This document shows positions 43,741 to 51,662 of a stretch of 64,000 nt of DNA, piece after piece (positions within the stretch are counted from its first letter, which is position 1; each line of letters starts with the position of its first letter). Made by a program: the position numbers and the translations under genes. The notes beneath the pieces were generated by a model that was not told where the DNA came from, did no database searches, and saw only the letters and a list, made by a program, of their open reading frames with translations. This DNA is from Jatrophihabitans telluris (GTDB taxonomy: Bacteria > Actinomycetota > Actinomycetes > Mycobacteriales > Jatrophihabitantaceae), in assembly GCF_023516435.1 (NCBI RefSeq), contig NZ_CP097332.1, forward strand, positions 806,001 through 870,000, in the 5' to 3' direction.

Positions 43741-44148
43741 GTGGCGAAGCAGGAGGCGTGGAGCACGCCCAGCGATGTGTTGAGTCGTCGTCTGCGCGAG
43801 ATGGCTGGCGTGCACGCGTTGGAGGCGATCTCCGGATTTGCCGGACCCCGACCTGCCCTAGGATGGCGCCGCCTGTTTGTCCTTGATCCGATCGCTTTCG
43901 CGATCCCGACTCGGATCCTCGCCCATACCCAAGATGGGTTGGAGCTTTGGTCTGCCAATACTGGGGCGATCCCGAACGCCAAGCTGTCTACGCACTCTTT
44001 AAGTCATTTCCGCGTCCTCGACCTTGACCTTGATGTGAAGATTTCCAAGCCTCAATCCTTCGACGAGATCGCAATCGAGGGCGAGCAGCTATGGGTGAGC
44101 TCGACCTACCGCGACATCATCAACCAGTGGACGCACCTGAAGACCTGA
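43741..44148 (+). CDS. Hypothetical protein
   Basis: 135 aa from GTG 43741. The sequence has mixed beta and helical character (ALGWRRLFVLDPIAFAIPTRILAHTQ, GLELWSANTGAIPNAKLS, EQLWVSSTYRDIINQW). No domain is recognised. It lies downstream of dispersed repeat copy 1. The coding pattern is consistent, so it is likely a real orphan gene of the element. Confidence 0.5.
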   Translation: MAKQEAWSTPSDVLSRRLREMAGVHALEAISGFAGPRPALGWRRLFVLDPIAFAIPTRILAHTQDGLELWSANTGAIPNAKLSTHSLSHFRVLDLDLDVKISKPQSFDEIAIEGEQLWVSSTYRDIINQWTHLKT

Positions 44149-44817
44149 GCTGATGTCATGGCCCCGGCGTACGGCAAACCCTGCTCGGGCTGAGACCCCC
44201 TCCTGCGCCTGGCAGGCTGGAGATGGTAGGCCGCAACGCCGCCCACCCCACCGACAAACTTGGCCGCGAGCCTCAGCCGCAGCTTGAGCATTGGAACCGT
44301 AGGGCAATTTGTTGCGCACGCCTCGTCGTCACGTCGGGGACCATCCCCATGATGCGAGGTCTGAGGGGGACGAGCACGCGTGTGGGCACCTGAAATGTGG
44401 TTGCCGTCTCGGCGGCTGTCGTGATGGTTCTCAAGCCTGCACAGGGTCGGCCTCGGCGGCGAGCCCGCCACCCGACCGGCGCGCGGTCGCTATCCCCGGG
44501 CGAGCGCAGCCAGGCCGCGCTCGCGCTGCCGCAGACCGCACGGGTCACTCGACGCTGGAGCATGACCGCGCGGTCGACCTGCTCTACGATCTTGGGGCAA
44601 TGTGGGGGAGAGCGCAGCGTGTTCCTCGTGCGAAGCACTATCACGACCGGGGTCGGGTTGCCTGACGAGAACGGGTTCAGGTGCTTGCCATGCGGCCCAG
44701 AGCCGGATTGGCCTGACATGAAGTTCGCATGGACAGTCAGGGTGTCGTGAGAGTCGATTCCATCCGGCGGCAGGCCGGCCGGCGCGTGATCCTAAGTTTG
44801 AAGAAACGGCAGCCTAT
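44149..44817. other. 669-base stretch without a convincing gene
   Basis: It contains dispersed repeat copy 2. Open frames at 44397-44750 (plus) and 44273-44719 (minus) are arginine-rich and lack supported starts. I see no recognisable gene. Confidence 0.4.
44302..44329 (+). repeat. Dispersed repeat, copy 2
   Basis: About 28 bases starting GGGCAATTTGTTGCGCACGC, matching copy 1 (43665) and the inverted copy 3 (45259). Weaker similarity (G-rich block, then ACCA) continues for another 25 bases. Confidence 0.7.
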
Positions 44818-45102
44818 ATGGAGTCCAGACAAACGACGCTACTGCTGGGACTCTTGCTAGGTCCAGGCATGATCACAGTGGGCGTGCTCGGCGTGTTCAA
44901 CTTCAGAGGCTTTGCTGAAAAATACAATGACGCGGTCGGGTCATTTCGGCCGGGCGTCTTCAGGCGAAGATACAAAGATCCGGCCCAAGAGTTTAGGAAC
45001 GAGGTGCGCATAGCGCGGCTAAGCTTTCTCGTGTGCCTCATCTTTGGCCTATTCCTACTTTACGCCGGTATCGCAACGCTTCTAGGCGTAAACGTCAGTT
45101 AA
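44818..45102 (+). CDS. Small two-helix membrane protein
   Basis: 94 aa. Helix 1 (LLLGLLLGPGMITVGVLGVF) and helix 2 (LSFLVCLIFGLFLLYAGIATLL) flank a charged loop (FRPGVFRRRYKDPAQEFRNEVRIAR). No family is recognised. It is an orphan element gene with moderate coding quality. Confidence 0.6.
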   Translation: MESRQTTLLLGLLLGPGMITVGVLGVFNFRGFAEKYNDAVGSFRPGVFRRRYKDPAQEFRNEVRIARLSFLVCLIFGLFLLYAGIATLLGVNVS

Positions 45103-45525
45103 CAGCCCGGCGCGCCGCCTCGTCGGCCGACCGGCGCAACTGCGTCTTTGTGGGTACGCTTTTACATGGCCGTGTTTACGCCGTCGTCCCGCATCGCCGG
45201 CCTTGTACTCATCTGCGGTCGTCAGCGGGGGGCTCATGAGCTTGGTGCCCGCTTGGATGACGAGGGGTCCGCAACAAATTGCCCTACCTGTGTAAGCCAG
45301 TCCAGGTCCGAGGTACCCTCGCGGGGTTATGCGCCGCAGGAGCACGCCGGCCGTGGGGGAACGGTGCGAGAGCTCGCGGATAGCTGCAGCCGCTGCGTAC
45401 GAAGCGCGGCGGTAGTGGGTGGGCATGGCCGCTGGCGAGCGGGCAGACGTGCGGATCAGCCGGAGACGGGCCGCGATCTCCTCTACAGTGGCTCGAACTA
45501 CCCACTAGCGAAGTCGAGCCCTGAC
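45103..45525. other. 423-base stretch without a convincing gene
   Basis: It contains dispersed repeat copy 3 in inverted orientation. A 170-codon plus-strand frame crosses it, but only the last 44 codons (from 45526) look like a protein. No other gene is seen. Confidence 0.4.
45259..45284 (-). repeat. Dispersed repeat, copy 3 (inverted)
   Basis: The reverse complement begins GGGCAATTTGTTGCGGACCC and matches copies 1 and 2. The flanking GTA on its 5' side also matches copy 2. Confidence 0.7.
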
Positions 45526-45660
45526 ATGACCGGACCCACGCTGCACTTTGCGTCTTCACACCACGGGGGAGGGCTTCCCGTTCTAATCAGCTTTATCGTG
45601 TGCTGGGCTGTAGTCCTGACGGGCTGGTTCCTATTCGGCAGAAACCGCAGAGGTAAATGA
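45526..45660 (+). CDS. Tiny single-helix membrane protein
   Basis: 44 aa from ATG 45526, with one transmembrane helix (LPVLISFIVCWAVVLTGWFLF) and a basic C-terminus GRNRRGK. Its stop overlaps the next ATG as ATGA, so the two are translationally coupled. The function is unknown. Confidence 0.5.
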   Translation: MTGPTLHFASSHHGGGLPVLISFIVCWAVVLTGWFLFGRNRRGK

Positions 45661-45860
45661 CGATGGCTGGCGGACTCCTGCTCATCGGGCTCGGCATCGT
45701 CGTGGGTGCGGGCGGACTGACAATGTTGCTCCGACCGGAGGGACGTATGGCGCGGGCCAACAGCAAGACAGGAAGCGACCCGCGCATTCTTCGCTTCTTC
45801 ATGGCCGTGATCGGGCCAATTATGATCGTGACCGGCGTCGTGTCAGTCGTGACCAGCTAG
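45657..45860 (+). CDS. Small two-helix membrane protein
   Basis: 67 aa with AGAGGT just before the ATG. Helices are GGLLLIGLGIVVGAGGLTMLL and FFMAVIGPIMIVTGVVSVV, joined by a polar loop. It is coupled to the 44-aa gene upstream by a four-base overlap. Together they may form a small membrane pair, but no family is recognised. Confidence 0.55.
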   Translation: MTMAGGLLLIGLGIVVGAGGLTMLLRPEGRMARANSKTGSDPRILRFFMAVIGPIMIVTGVVSVVTS

Positions 45861-45968
45861 GAGCCCTCGCATGTGGGCTACCCGTCCTGGTCGCCGAACG
45901 CATCCCTTGCTTGGACAGCCGGCCGATATGCGAGACCCCGCATCAGTCGACCGGCGTGTTCGGTATGA

Positions 45969-46307
45969 CTACACCCCTGCTGCCACCGGATCATCGCTCG
46001 CGTCGGCCGCCGTCCATCGGTGTGTTCGTGAAAGGCGGACGAGTGCGCCTCCGAACACCCAAGCCGTCCGCACACCCCAGAGCGGCACTACGCACCAGAA
46101 GACATCGCGACGACGAGCTCCCGCAAGTGGTGCCACGAGGGCCAGCAGCGCGAGGGGGACGGCCACGGCGAGTATGGCGAGCGCCTTGGCAGGAAGGGTT
46201 GGGTTTTCGCTCAGCGTCGGCAGTAGGGCAAGTGGGGTCAAGAACGCGATCGCTAGGGTCGCACTGCCCAAGCGTTCGCCCCACACGCCCCAGGTACTCG
46301 ACTTCAT
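45969..46307 (-). CDS. Hypothetical membrane protein
   Basis: 112 aa. Hydrophobic helices are LGSATLAIAFLTPLALLP, AKALAILAVAVPLALLALVAPL and FWCVVPLWGVRTAWVFGGAL; the C-terminus is polar. No family is recognised. It probably belongs to the cargo of orphan membrane proteins between the two serine recombinases. Confidence 0.55.
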   Translation of the reverse strand: MKSSTWGVWGERLGSATLAIAFLTPLALLPTLSENPTLPAKALAILAVAVPLALLALVAPLAGARRRDVFWCVVPLWGVRTAWVFGGALVRLSRTHRWTAADASDDPVAAGV

Positions 46308-46346
46308 ACGCGAACTTTACCCGCATTGAACGCCGGAACACCAGCC

Positions 46347-46511
46347 GTGACTCAGCAGTGCGTGAGCCGTCCCGCGCGGCGCTGGGCCGGGGGGACGACG
46401 CTCAAGCTGGTGTTCCTCCCAGCGACCGGCTATCTCCTCATCATCAGCCTGTTGCGGATGAACTACGACCGCAAGCGCCGATCAGCGCGCGTGCGCGATT
46501 CGAGGGGGTAG
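46347..46511 (+). CDS. Possible small membrane protein
   Basis: 54 aa from GTG 46347 (a TTG at 46326 would be longer). One helix, LKLVFLPATGYLLIISLLRM, is followed by a basic tail DRKRRSARVRDSRG, the positive-inside pattern of a small inner-membrane protein. The ribosome-binding site is weak, so it may not be translated. Confidence 0.35.
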   Translation: MTQQCVSRPARRWAGGTTLKLVFLPATGYLLIISLLRMNYDRKRRSARVRDSRG

Positions 46512-46760
46512 ACATCGAACCGAGGAGGGATAGCACGTGCCTGTCTGAGGGGTAGCCCGAAGAGGGGAGGGGTTACCAACCAATCGGTCAGTAATTTGGC
46601 AGAAATGCTCAGTTACGGACGAGGGGGCCATGGTGAGGTGGCCTGCGTACTTGAACGTGTACGTGCACAGACCCGATTCCCGCATTCACGGTAATCCGCC
46701 AGGCTGCGAAATATCCTTCCGAGGGTCTAGGTACCGGAGAGAAAGAACGGGGCCTGAGAT

Positions 46761-47348
46761 TTAGGCCCTGCTCGCCTCCTGCAGTGCTTCTGCCTGTTCG
46801 GCTTGATCAAAAACGCGGTAGACCGTGGCTCGTGAAACTTTGAGCATGCCCATGATCTCGGCAATGCTCCTACCGTCCCGGCGCATTTGCAGCGCCGTGG
46901 CGGCCTGCCGGTCCGTGAATTTCCGAGCTGGACCCAACGGCTTGCCGCGCTTCTTGGCAGCGTCTCGCGCTGCCGATGCTCGTTCGAGGATCAGCGTTCG
47001 CTCGTACTCGGCGAGAGCACCGAAGATGGCGGCGACCATCTTCCCGACGGCCGTCGAGTAGTCCACTCCTTCCCGGAGGGAACGCAGCACGATTCCTCGG
47101 GACTGGAGGTCATCAACGGTCCGGATGATTCCTGTCAGCGACCTGCCGAGCCTGTCGAGTGCAACGACCGTCACGGTGTCGCCGGCTCGTGCGTAGTCGA
47201 GCAGGGCGAGGAGGCCGGGACGGTCGTCCCGGGTGCCTGACATCCTGTCCGAGTAGATGCGTTCAACTCCTGCCGCCTTCAACGCGTCCTCTTGTTGATC
47301 GAGGGTCTGGGAGAGCGTGCTGACGCGGGCGTAGCCAAGGCTCGTCAT
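46761..47348 (-). CDS. Resolvase/invertase serine recombinase
   Basis: 195 aa, the normal Tn3-resolvase/Hin length. The catalytic domain reads LGYARVSTLSQTLDQQEDAL with the nucleophile at S10, GDTVTVVALDRLGRSLTGI, and the E-helix region FGALAEYERTLILERASAARDAAKKRGK. The C-terminal HTH is ALQMRRDGRSIAEIMGMLKVSRATVYRVF. The ATG at 47348 is used because the longer frame lacks homology. An array of TGTCTC/GAGACA hexamers 160-300 bases upstream is a possible recombination site. Confidence 0.93.
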   Translation of the reverse strand: MTSLGYARVSTLSQTLDQQEDALKAAGVERIYSDRMSGTRDDRPGLLALLDYARAGDTVTVVALDRLGRSLTGIIRTVDDLQSRGIVLRSLREGVDYSTAVGKMVAAIFGALAEYERTLILERASAARDAAKKRGKPLGPARKFTDRQAATALQMRRDGRSIAEIMGMLKVSRATVYRVFDQAEQAEALQEASRA

Positions 47349-47507
47349 CTCCGTTCGCCTCCGACACGCCTGTTGCCCGATGGGCGGGGGTGCCCGTAAC
47401 GAGGCACGCCCCCGGCCTGAGCTGTGTTTGCCGCTCTGCGGCTGGTTCCCTTTGGGGTCATCCTTCTCGTCCTCTCGGGCCCGTCGGCCAAGTGCCGACA
47501 GAGGCAC

Positions 47508-47644
47508 TGTCTCATAGGTGTGTCTCGTAAGACAAGTTCTTGAGACAATTGCGTGAGATAGATTTGCGAGACATGCCAATACGGGCAGAACGGGTCGAAG
47601 CAGTAGACACCTGGACGGTGTCTCACGGTGTTGGGTATGAGACA
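47508..47644. promoter_or_regulatory. TGTCTC/GAGACA array, candidate resolvase site
   Basis: TGTCTC occurs at 47508, 47521 and 47619, and its complement GAGACA at 47542, 47568 and 47639; TGTCTCGTAAGACA (47521-47534) is itself palindromic. Multiple inverted half-sites near a resolvase gene resemble a res locus. They could also be operators for an unknown regulator. Confidence 0.5.
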
Positions 47645-47714
47645 TGTCGAGTGAGATCGTTGCTGGCGTGGCCGCTGGAGATCTTGAGGACGAGGCGCAT
47701 CGCCGGGATGTCGA

Positions 47715-47732
47715 GGCGGGAACATTCCCGCC
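47715..47732. promoter_or_regulatory. 18-bp perfect palindrome
   Basis: GGCGGGAACATTCCCGCC has 8-base arms around CA, 55-73 bases before the small membrane-protein frame. It may be an operator or a short hairpin; there is no T run for termination. Confidence 0.45.
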
Positions 47733-47787
47733 GTCGTCGCCTGCACGCGGGTGACTGGCTGTTCGTGCCCGCATCGCGGGCATCCTG

Positions 47788-47985
47788 TTGGCCGTCCTCG
47801 TGGCCGTTGACGTAGGCGCGCTGCTGCTTCTGCCTGACAAGACGGGAGCCGTCGTCGCGGTCATATGCACGACCGGCCTGGTCGTCGCGTACGTCGTGCT
47901 GTTTCTCTGGGCTCCAGCGACCTTCATTCGCTGGTCAGTCAGGCTCTGGTCGTGGGGCGAGAACGACAACCCGAACAGGTGGTGA
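47788..47985 (+). CDS. Possible small membrane protein
   Basis: 65 aa from TTG 47788 (CTG 47755 is open further upstream). Two hydrophobic stretches, AVLVAVDVGALLLL and AVVAVICTTGLVVAYVVLFLW, precede a Trp-rich end RWSVRLWSWGENDNP. The start is weak and the gene may be broken at its 5' end, because hydrophobic codons continue upstream without a good start. Confidence 0.35.
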   Translation: MAVLVAVDVGALLLLPDKTGAVVAVICTTGLVVAYVVLFLWAPATFIRWSVRLWSWGENDNPNRW

Positions 47986-48110
47986 AGCCGGCGGCCAAGC
48001 CTCTGCCGGCAGCTTGACCCGGGGTTGTTAGTGGCCGGGTCGCTTATATACGTACTACCTACGCAAAAATCCCTGGGAAAACGGGTAGTGGGAGTAGGCG
48101 CGAGGGGCCC

Positions 48111-48464
48111 CTATTTGAACTGACTCGGCCAGACGCAATCCAACTCGACGTAGAACTGCCGGTCCTTCCGCACCTTTCCAGCTACCCAAACCTGTCGCCC
48201 GGATGACTCGATCCTCGCGATCGCATCGCGGTAGTCGGGTGCCATCTTCCTGCTGATGTGGCCGACCATGCGGCCCTGGATAAGGGCAGCGACGGCGAAC
48301 TGATCGTGGGGGTTGCCGGTATCCGCGATCAGACGAACACGATGACCACCCACGCCGCACGCGGAGAGGTGCGGCTGATAGAAGGTGACCCCACTCAGCA
48401 GGAACGTTCCTCCACGTGACTGCAGAGGGTGTGTTGGTCCGAAAAGCCGACTCAGGATTCCCAT
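48111..48464 (-). CDS. HIRAN-domain protein
   Basis: 117 aa from ATG 48464. Residues about 18-110 match the HIRAN domain, a module that binds the 3' end of single-stranded DNA in helicases: GGTFLLSGVTFYQPHLSA, HRVRLIADTGNPHDQFAVAAL, GRMVGHISRKMAPDYRDAI. It stands alone here, not fused to a helicase, so it may be an adaptor for recombination or defence proteins of the element. The ribosome-binding site is weak. Confidence 0.7.
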   Translation of the reverse strand: MGILSRLFGPTHPLQSRGGTFLLSGVTFYQPHLSACGVGGHRVRLIADTGNPHDQFAVAALIQGRMVGHISRKMAPDYRDAIARIESSGRQVWVAGKVRKDRQFYVELDCVWPSQFK

Positions 48465-48871
48465 CGGCGAATCGTTGCATTCGCCTCGCAGCAGGAGAGT
48501 CGCCACGCCGCTGTGGGGCGTGGCTGCCAACCACGAACGAGGGATCAACTGTCTTCGGCTCGAAGACGGGCACTGCGACGATCTCCGGTGGCGCGGTAGA
48601 GCCACCGGCAAGACCGGGAACGATGCCTCGACGCTCACCGGCCAGCCAAGCTTTCACGGGCCGGTGAACAACCACCCGTCACGCGACCAGCGGGACGGGG
48701 TCCCTCGGTCAGTATCTAGGGGGCAAGCACTCACGGGCCGGTGAGATCTGTTGGCCCGTGAGGTTCATCGAACGGTCACGGCGCTGTCGGCCGTGACCTC
48801 TGTTGGAATGGAAAGACCGGAGGGGGGTTATAGGGGGGAACCATTCCATTCCAACGTTCCGCCGCGAAGAC
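48465..48871. other. Non-coding stretch rich in inverted repeats
   Basis: 407 bases between the HIRAN gene and the 392-aa gene. Frames on either strand do not resemble genes. The second half (48635-48855) holds four inverted repeats, listed separately. Confidence 0.5.
48635..48855. repeat. Cluster of four perfect inverted repeats
   Basis: Repeat 1: TCACCGGCC (48635) with GGCCGGTGA (48659). Repeat 2: TCACGGGCC (48731) with GGCCCGTGA (48753). Repeat 3: GGTCACGGC (48774) with GCCGTGACC (48790). Repeat 4: GTTGGAATGGAA (48802) with TTCCATTCCAAC (48844), loop rich in G on the plus strand. CACGGGCCGGTGA occurs twice in direct orientation (48655, 48732). It could be a replication or transfer origin, or a structured RNA. 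Confidence 0.6.
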
Positions 48872-50050
48872 CTAGGCGAAGCTCAGCTGTACGTTGCCCT
48901 CGATCCAGTAGGCGTTACCACGTTTCGTGAAGGTGCCTGTGACGGTAACCGGGTTTCGACCTCGGTGGGCCTGTATTGCGCGGTTATATGCCGCCCCAGC
49001 CAGGGCGACCTTCGCACTCCGCCCGGATTGCGTATCGACGAGCCCTTTCACGGTTACAACGCCCCCTGCGTCATCCTCCCCTCGTTCCAATCTCGTGACC
49101 TGGCCGTAGATTGTCTGCTCCGCTGGAGCGGGCGGCTTTCGTCGAAGTCGTTCGTTGAGCTGCCGCAACTCCGGCATCACGTTCCGGTCGATCGCGACAC
49201 GTTCCACTCCAGGTCGTGCGGTCTGCTCGGCCTTCGCCCACTCAAATGACATGTCGAGGGCTCGAAGGCCTTCGAAGTCCGCAGTCATGGTCTGCAGCGC
49301 ATCGACCATGTTCGCGCTCAGGCCTTCGTGGATTGCTTGGTCCAGCGTCAGAGAACCCGACGCCATGGCGATTTCTCTGGCAGCGTGAACCCCTGATGCC
49401 AGGGTCGCCATTGCCCTCCGCTGAAACGGAGGTATCACCGTCTCCTGCTGGCTCGCTGCGGATACCGACGCCTCGTCATCTACTTCTTCGAGCAGGTAAT
49501 CTTCTTCGTCCAGCCGGACGACCTCGTCCGCTCCGAGACGAGCGAGAATGGTAATGATAAAGCTGCCTCTTTGCGTATGTCCCATGCGAACGTCATTCTC
49601 TACAAAGTCTCTCGCTTGATCTGGCCGTCGGCCCACGTGGGCGCTTTGCGGCCGCAGGGTGGACGTGGCCGCAGCCAGGAGCAGAGCGTCAGCTCCGGCG
49701 AGCATTCGTTCGGCTTGTCGTATCGGAATGCTTCCATCAAGGGTTGTTTGATCAGCGCGGAGGAAAAGAATGTCCGAACGCACGCTGACGATCTGTAATG
49801 CCAGTTGTTCGGCGTCCCAGTCGTTCAAGCGGCTCAGATAGATCAATACTTCATCAAATCGACGCGCAAAATCTCCGAATGAGGTTTCGAGGGGCAGGCG
49901 AATTCGATCCGATGGAATTTCAGGATTCTGCCAATACTGCGAAACGCCGTCTTCGAGAGCCAACGTCCACCCAGAAGCACCCAAATACGTGGCTACCGCA
50001 TGCGGAGATATGTTCAGGTCATCCGGCACGGATCGAAGAAATGTACTCAC
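48872..50050 (-). CDS. Unknown 392-aa protein coupled to the DUF4365 gene
   Basis: No family is recognised. The first 100 residues have an alpha/beta pattern with SFGDFARRFDEVLIYLSRL. The middle (about 110-300) is mostly helical with acidic patches (DEEDYLLEEVDDEAS). The last 80 residues (TIYGQVTRLERGEDDAGGVVTVKGLVD, then VTVTGTFTKRGNAYWIEGNVQLSF) have an OB-fold-like strand pattern. It starts with GTG overlapping the DUF4365 stop as GTGA, so the two are produced together. A four-repeat structured region lies downstream. Base composition is lower in GC than the chromosome. Confidence 0.7.
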   Translation of the reverse strand: MSTFLRSVPDDLNISPHAVATYLGASGWTLALEDGVSQYWQNPEIPSDRIRLPLETSFGDFARRFDEVLIYLSRLNDWDAEQLALQIVSVRSDILFLRADQTTLDGSIPIRQAERMLAGADALLLAAATSTLRPQSAHVGRRPDQARDFVENDVRMGHTQRGSFIITILARLGADEVVRLDEEDYLLEEVDDEASVSAASQQETVIPPFQRRAMATLASGVHAAREIAMASGSLTLDQAIHEGLSANMVDALQTMTADFEGLRALDMSFEWAKAEQTARPGVERVAIDRNVMPELRQLNERLRRKPPAPAEQTIYGQVTRLERGEDDAGGVVTVKGLVDTQSGRSAKVALAGAAYNRAIQAHRGRNPVTVTGTFTKRGNAYWIEGNVQLSFA

Positions 50051-50601
50051 GGCATTTTGCCATTTCCGATTCTGGATAGGATGCCAAGCAGTTGTTCGAC
50101 GTCGAAGCGTTGAGCTTTGGGGATGTGCAGCGTCGTGGATTGATTAGGATCGGTCAGCGCAGGCTCGCCATGCAGCGACATCCAGTATGCACTCTTGTGT
50201 AGGATTAAGCGATCGTCATCTTGAATCAGCCAATCTTCGAGGTTAGTTGGAACCACCATTACCACAAGAATGATCTTTTCGTAACGGCGCGTATCTCGTA
50301 ACTTGTCGAAGTACTTCTTCTCGATCGAGAATGCGACGTGATCGTCTTTTACGACATCCTGCGATGTGCACTTGAGTTGCACATCGACTTGAGCTGAGCT
50401 GAAAACATAATGGTTGGCCGTCTGACGGATTGATGCATCCACAGTCTGGTAGTCAACGTCGATCTGTTCGTAGGAGCAGCGCGCCGCCGTTACGACTGCG
50501 CGCATGTAGGCGATGCTGAGCTGCTGTTGACACTCGGTGTCGAACAGACTCCCGTAGGGAGTTCCTGAGCTGTGATGTGTCGGAAACCGCGATTTCGGCA
50601 C
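50047..50601 (-). CDS. DUF4365 domain protein (nuclease-fold-like)
   Basis: 184 aa from GTG 50601. The pattern QLSIAYMRAVVTAARCSYEQIDVDYQTVDASI, VDVQLKCTS, AFSIEKKYFDKLRDTRRYEKIILVVMVVP, EDWLIQDDDRLILHKSAYWMSL matches DUF4365. The acidic D55 followed by QLK at 75-77 is the spacing of a PD-(D/E)XK nuclease core, so a DNA-cleaving or DNA-binding role is possible (inference). The gene is AT-richer than its neighbours, a sign of transfer. It is coupled to the 392-aa gene. Confidence 0.75.
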   Translation of the reverse strand: MPKSRFPTHHSSGTPYGSLFDTECQQQLSIAYMRAVVTAARCSYEQIDVDYQTVDASIRQTANHYVFSSAQVDVQLKCTSQDVVKDDHVAFSIEKKYFDKLRDTRRYEKIILVVMVVPTNLEDWLIQDDDRLILHKSAYWMSLHGEPALTDPNQSTTLHIPKAQRFDVEQLLGILSRIGNGKMP

Positions 50602-50673
50602 AGCCCTAGTGTCCCCCGTCTGGTAACCGGGCGACCCGAGCGGCCGCCAGAGATTGCCTGGCGACCATGTCAG

Positions 50674-51654
50674 TCAGCAAACAGGTCTGTCAACGTCTGT
50701 TGCTGAACGATCGAAGGCTGCGCGGTTCTTCCTGATCAGGTCACTCACTGTCCGGTGCCTCGCCGGGGAGTCAAGGGCGGCTTCGACTCGTGCGCGCATG
50801 CCCTCGTCCTCCCTCCCCTGCTTTCCGCCCAGTAGGGCCTCAGCTAGGCGGTTGTGGTCCAACTGAACGTCGACCCCCTGCTCGCGTGCCAACACACCCA
50901 GGATGCATGCCTTCTCGGCTGACGCCTTCCGCGTGGAGCGGCTAACCCCGCGCCCACTATCGTCGGCAGCTTCCGAGACGAGGGTTAGTCGATCTACCTT
51001 AACGGACCGCCTGGAGGCAGGTGCGTTGTTGCCATACGTCTGAAGCGCAAGTCGGAGAATGCGGTCTCCATCATGCTCGACACACGATACTCGGATTGTG
51101 TGTCTGTACGCGCCCCGATACACCTGTGCGCCCGACGGCCCTTTGGATGCACGCGCCTCGTGATGGACGACGATTACGGGGATCGGCAACTGCCGAACGG
51201 ACTGTGTGAAGACTCCGGCTAGCCCCTGTTCGTTCGTGTCCGTTACGACGGCACCCAGGCTGTCGATGATGAGCATCCCAAACTGCCCCTCGCTTACTAG
51301 ACGAGGGAGCCATGCCGGCTTCCATTCGTGAAGGAGCACTGGATGAACGCGCGGCTCATCTGCGAAGGTCCGCCGGACATCCCGGAAACTTGTGTAGTCC
51401 TCGCATCCGAACAGGATGCGCTTGTCGTCGTCGAAGTGTGTCGGCTCGCCCAGCCATTCGCCCGCGAGCAGTCCCTTCACCATCGACTTCAGGAGGGTCG
51501 TCTTGCCCATCTCCGGCTGAGCGGTCAACGCGGTCAAACCTGGGTGGATGAAACCAGGGATGGGCCACGCAGGGTCGTCAGACCCGTCGTCCTCGGGCAC
51601 GGTTGCAAAACCCTCCACCAGTTCGGCCAACGTCTCTCGGTCTAGTCGTTGCAT
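50674..51654 (-). CDS. RecA-fold ATPase (RepA/AAA_25-like)
   Basis: 326 aa. PGLTALTAQPEMGKTTLLKSMVKGLLAGEW carries a Walker A motif in which the first glycine is replaced (AQPEMGKT, residues 45-52). Walker B is FGMLIIDSLGAVV with D131, and VIVVHHEARASKG follows as motif 3. This resembles plasmid RepA-type hexameric helicases and other AAA_25 proteins. The C-terminal 90 residues look like a DNA-binding helical domain (LDHNRLAEALLGGK). It is the third gene of a leftward operon, eight bases after the degenerate ATPase gene. Confidence 0.85.
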   Translation of the reverse strand: MQRLDRETLAELVEGFATVPEDDGSDDPAWPIPGFIHPGLTALTAQPEMGKTTLLKSMVKGLLAGEWLGEPTHFDDDKRILFGCEDYTSFRDVRRTFADEPRVHPVLLHEWKPAWLPRLVSEGQFGMLIIDSLGAVVTDTNEQGLAGVFTQSVRQLPIPVIVVHHEARASKGPSGAQVYRGAYRHTIRVSCVEHDGDRILRLALQTYGNNAPASRRSVKVDRLTLVSEAADDSGRGVSRSTRKASAEKACILGVLAREQGVDVQLDHNRLAEALLGGKQGREDEGMRARVEAALDSPARHRTVSDLIRKNRAAFDRSATDVDRPVC

Positions 51655-51662
51655 ATCGGCGC

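Larger units (their letters stand above)
47349..47787. other. Intergenic region upstream of the resolvase
   Basis: 439 bases with the hexamer array (47508-47644) and a palindrome (47715-47732), listed separately. Frames on both strands are short and lack family signals. I see no convincing gene. Confidence 0.45.

Noticed and set aside
44397-44750. 117-codon plus-strand frame in the element
   Set aside because: Low-complexity Arg/Ala/Thr composition and no recognisable fold or ribosome-binding site.
48630-48870. CRISPR array
   Set aside because: The repeats are inverted, of unequal sequence and spacing, and there are no cas genes in the window.
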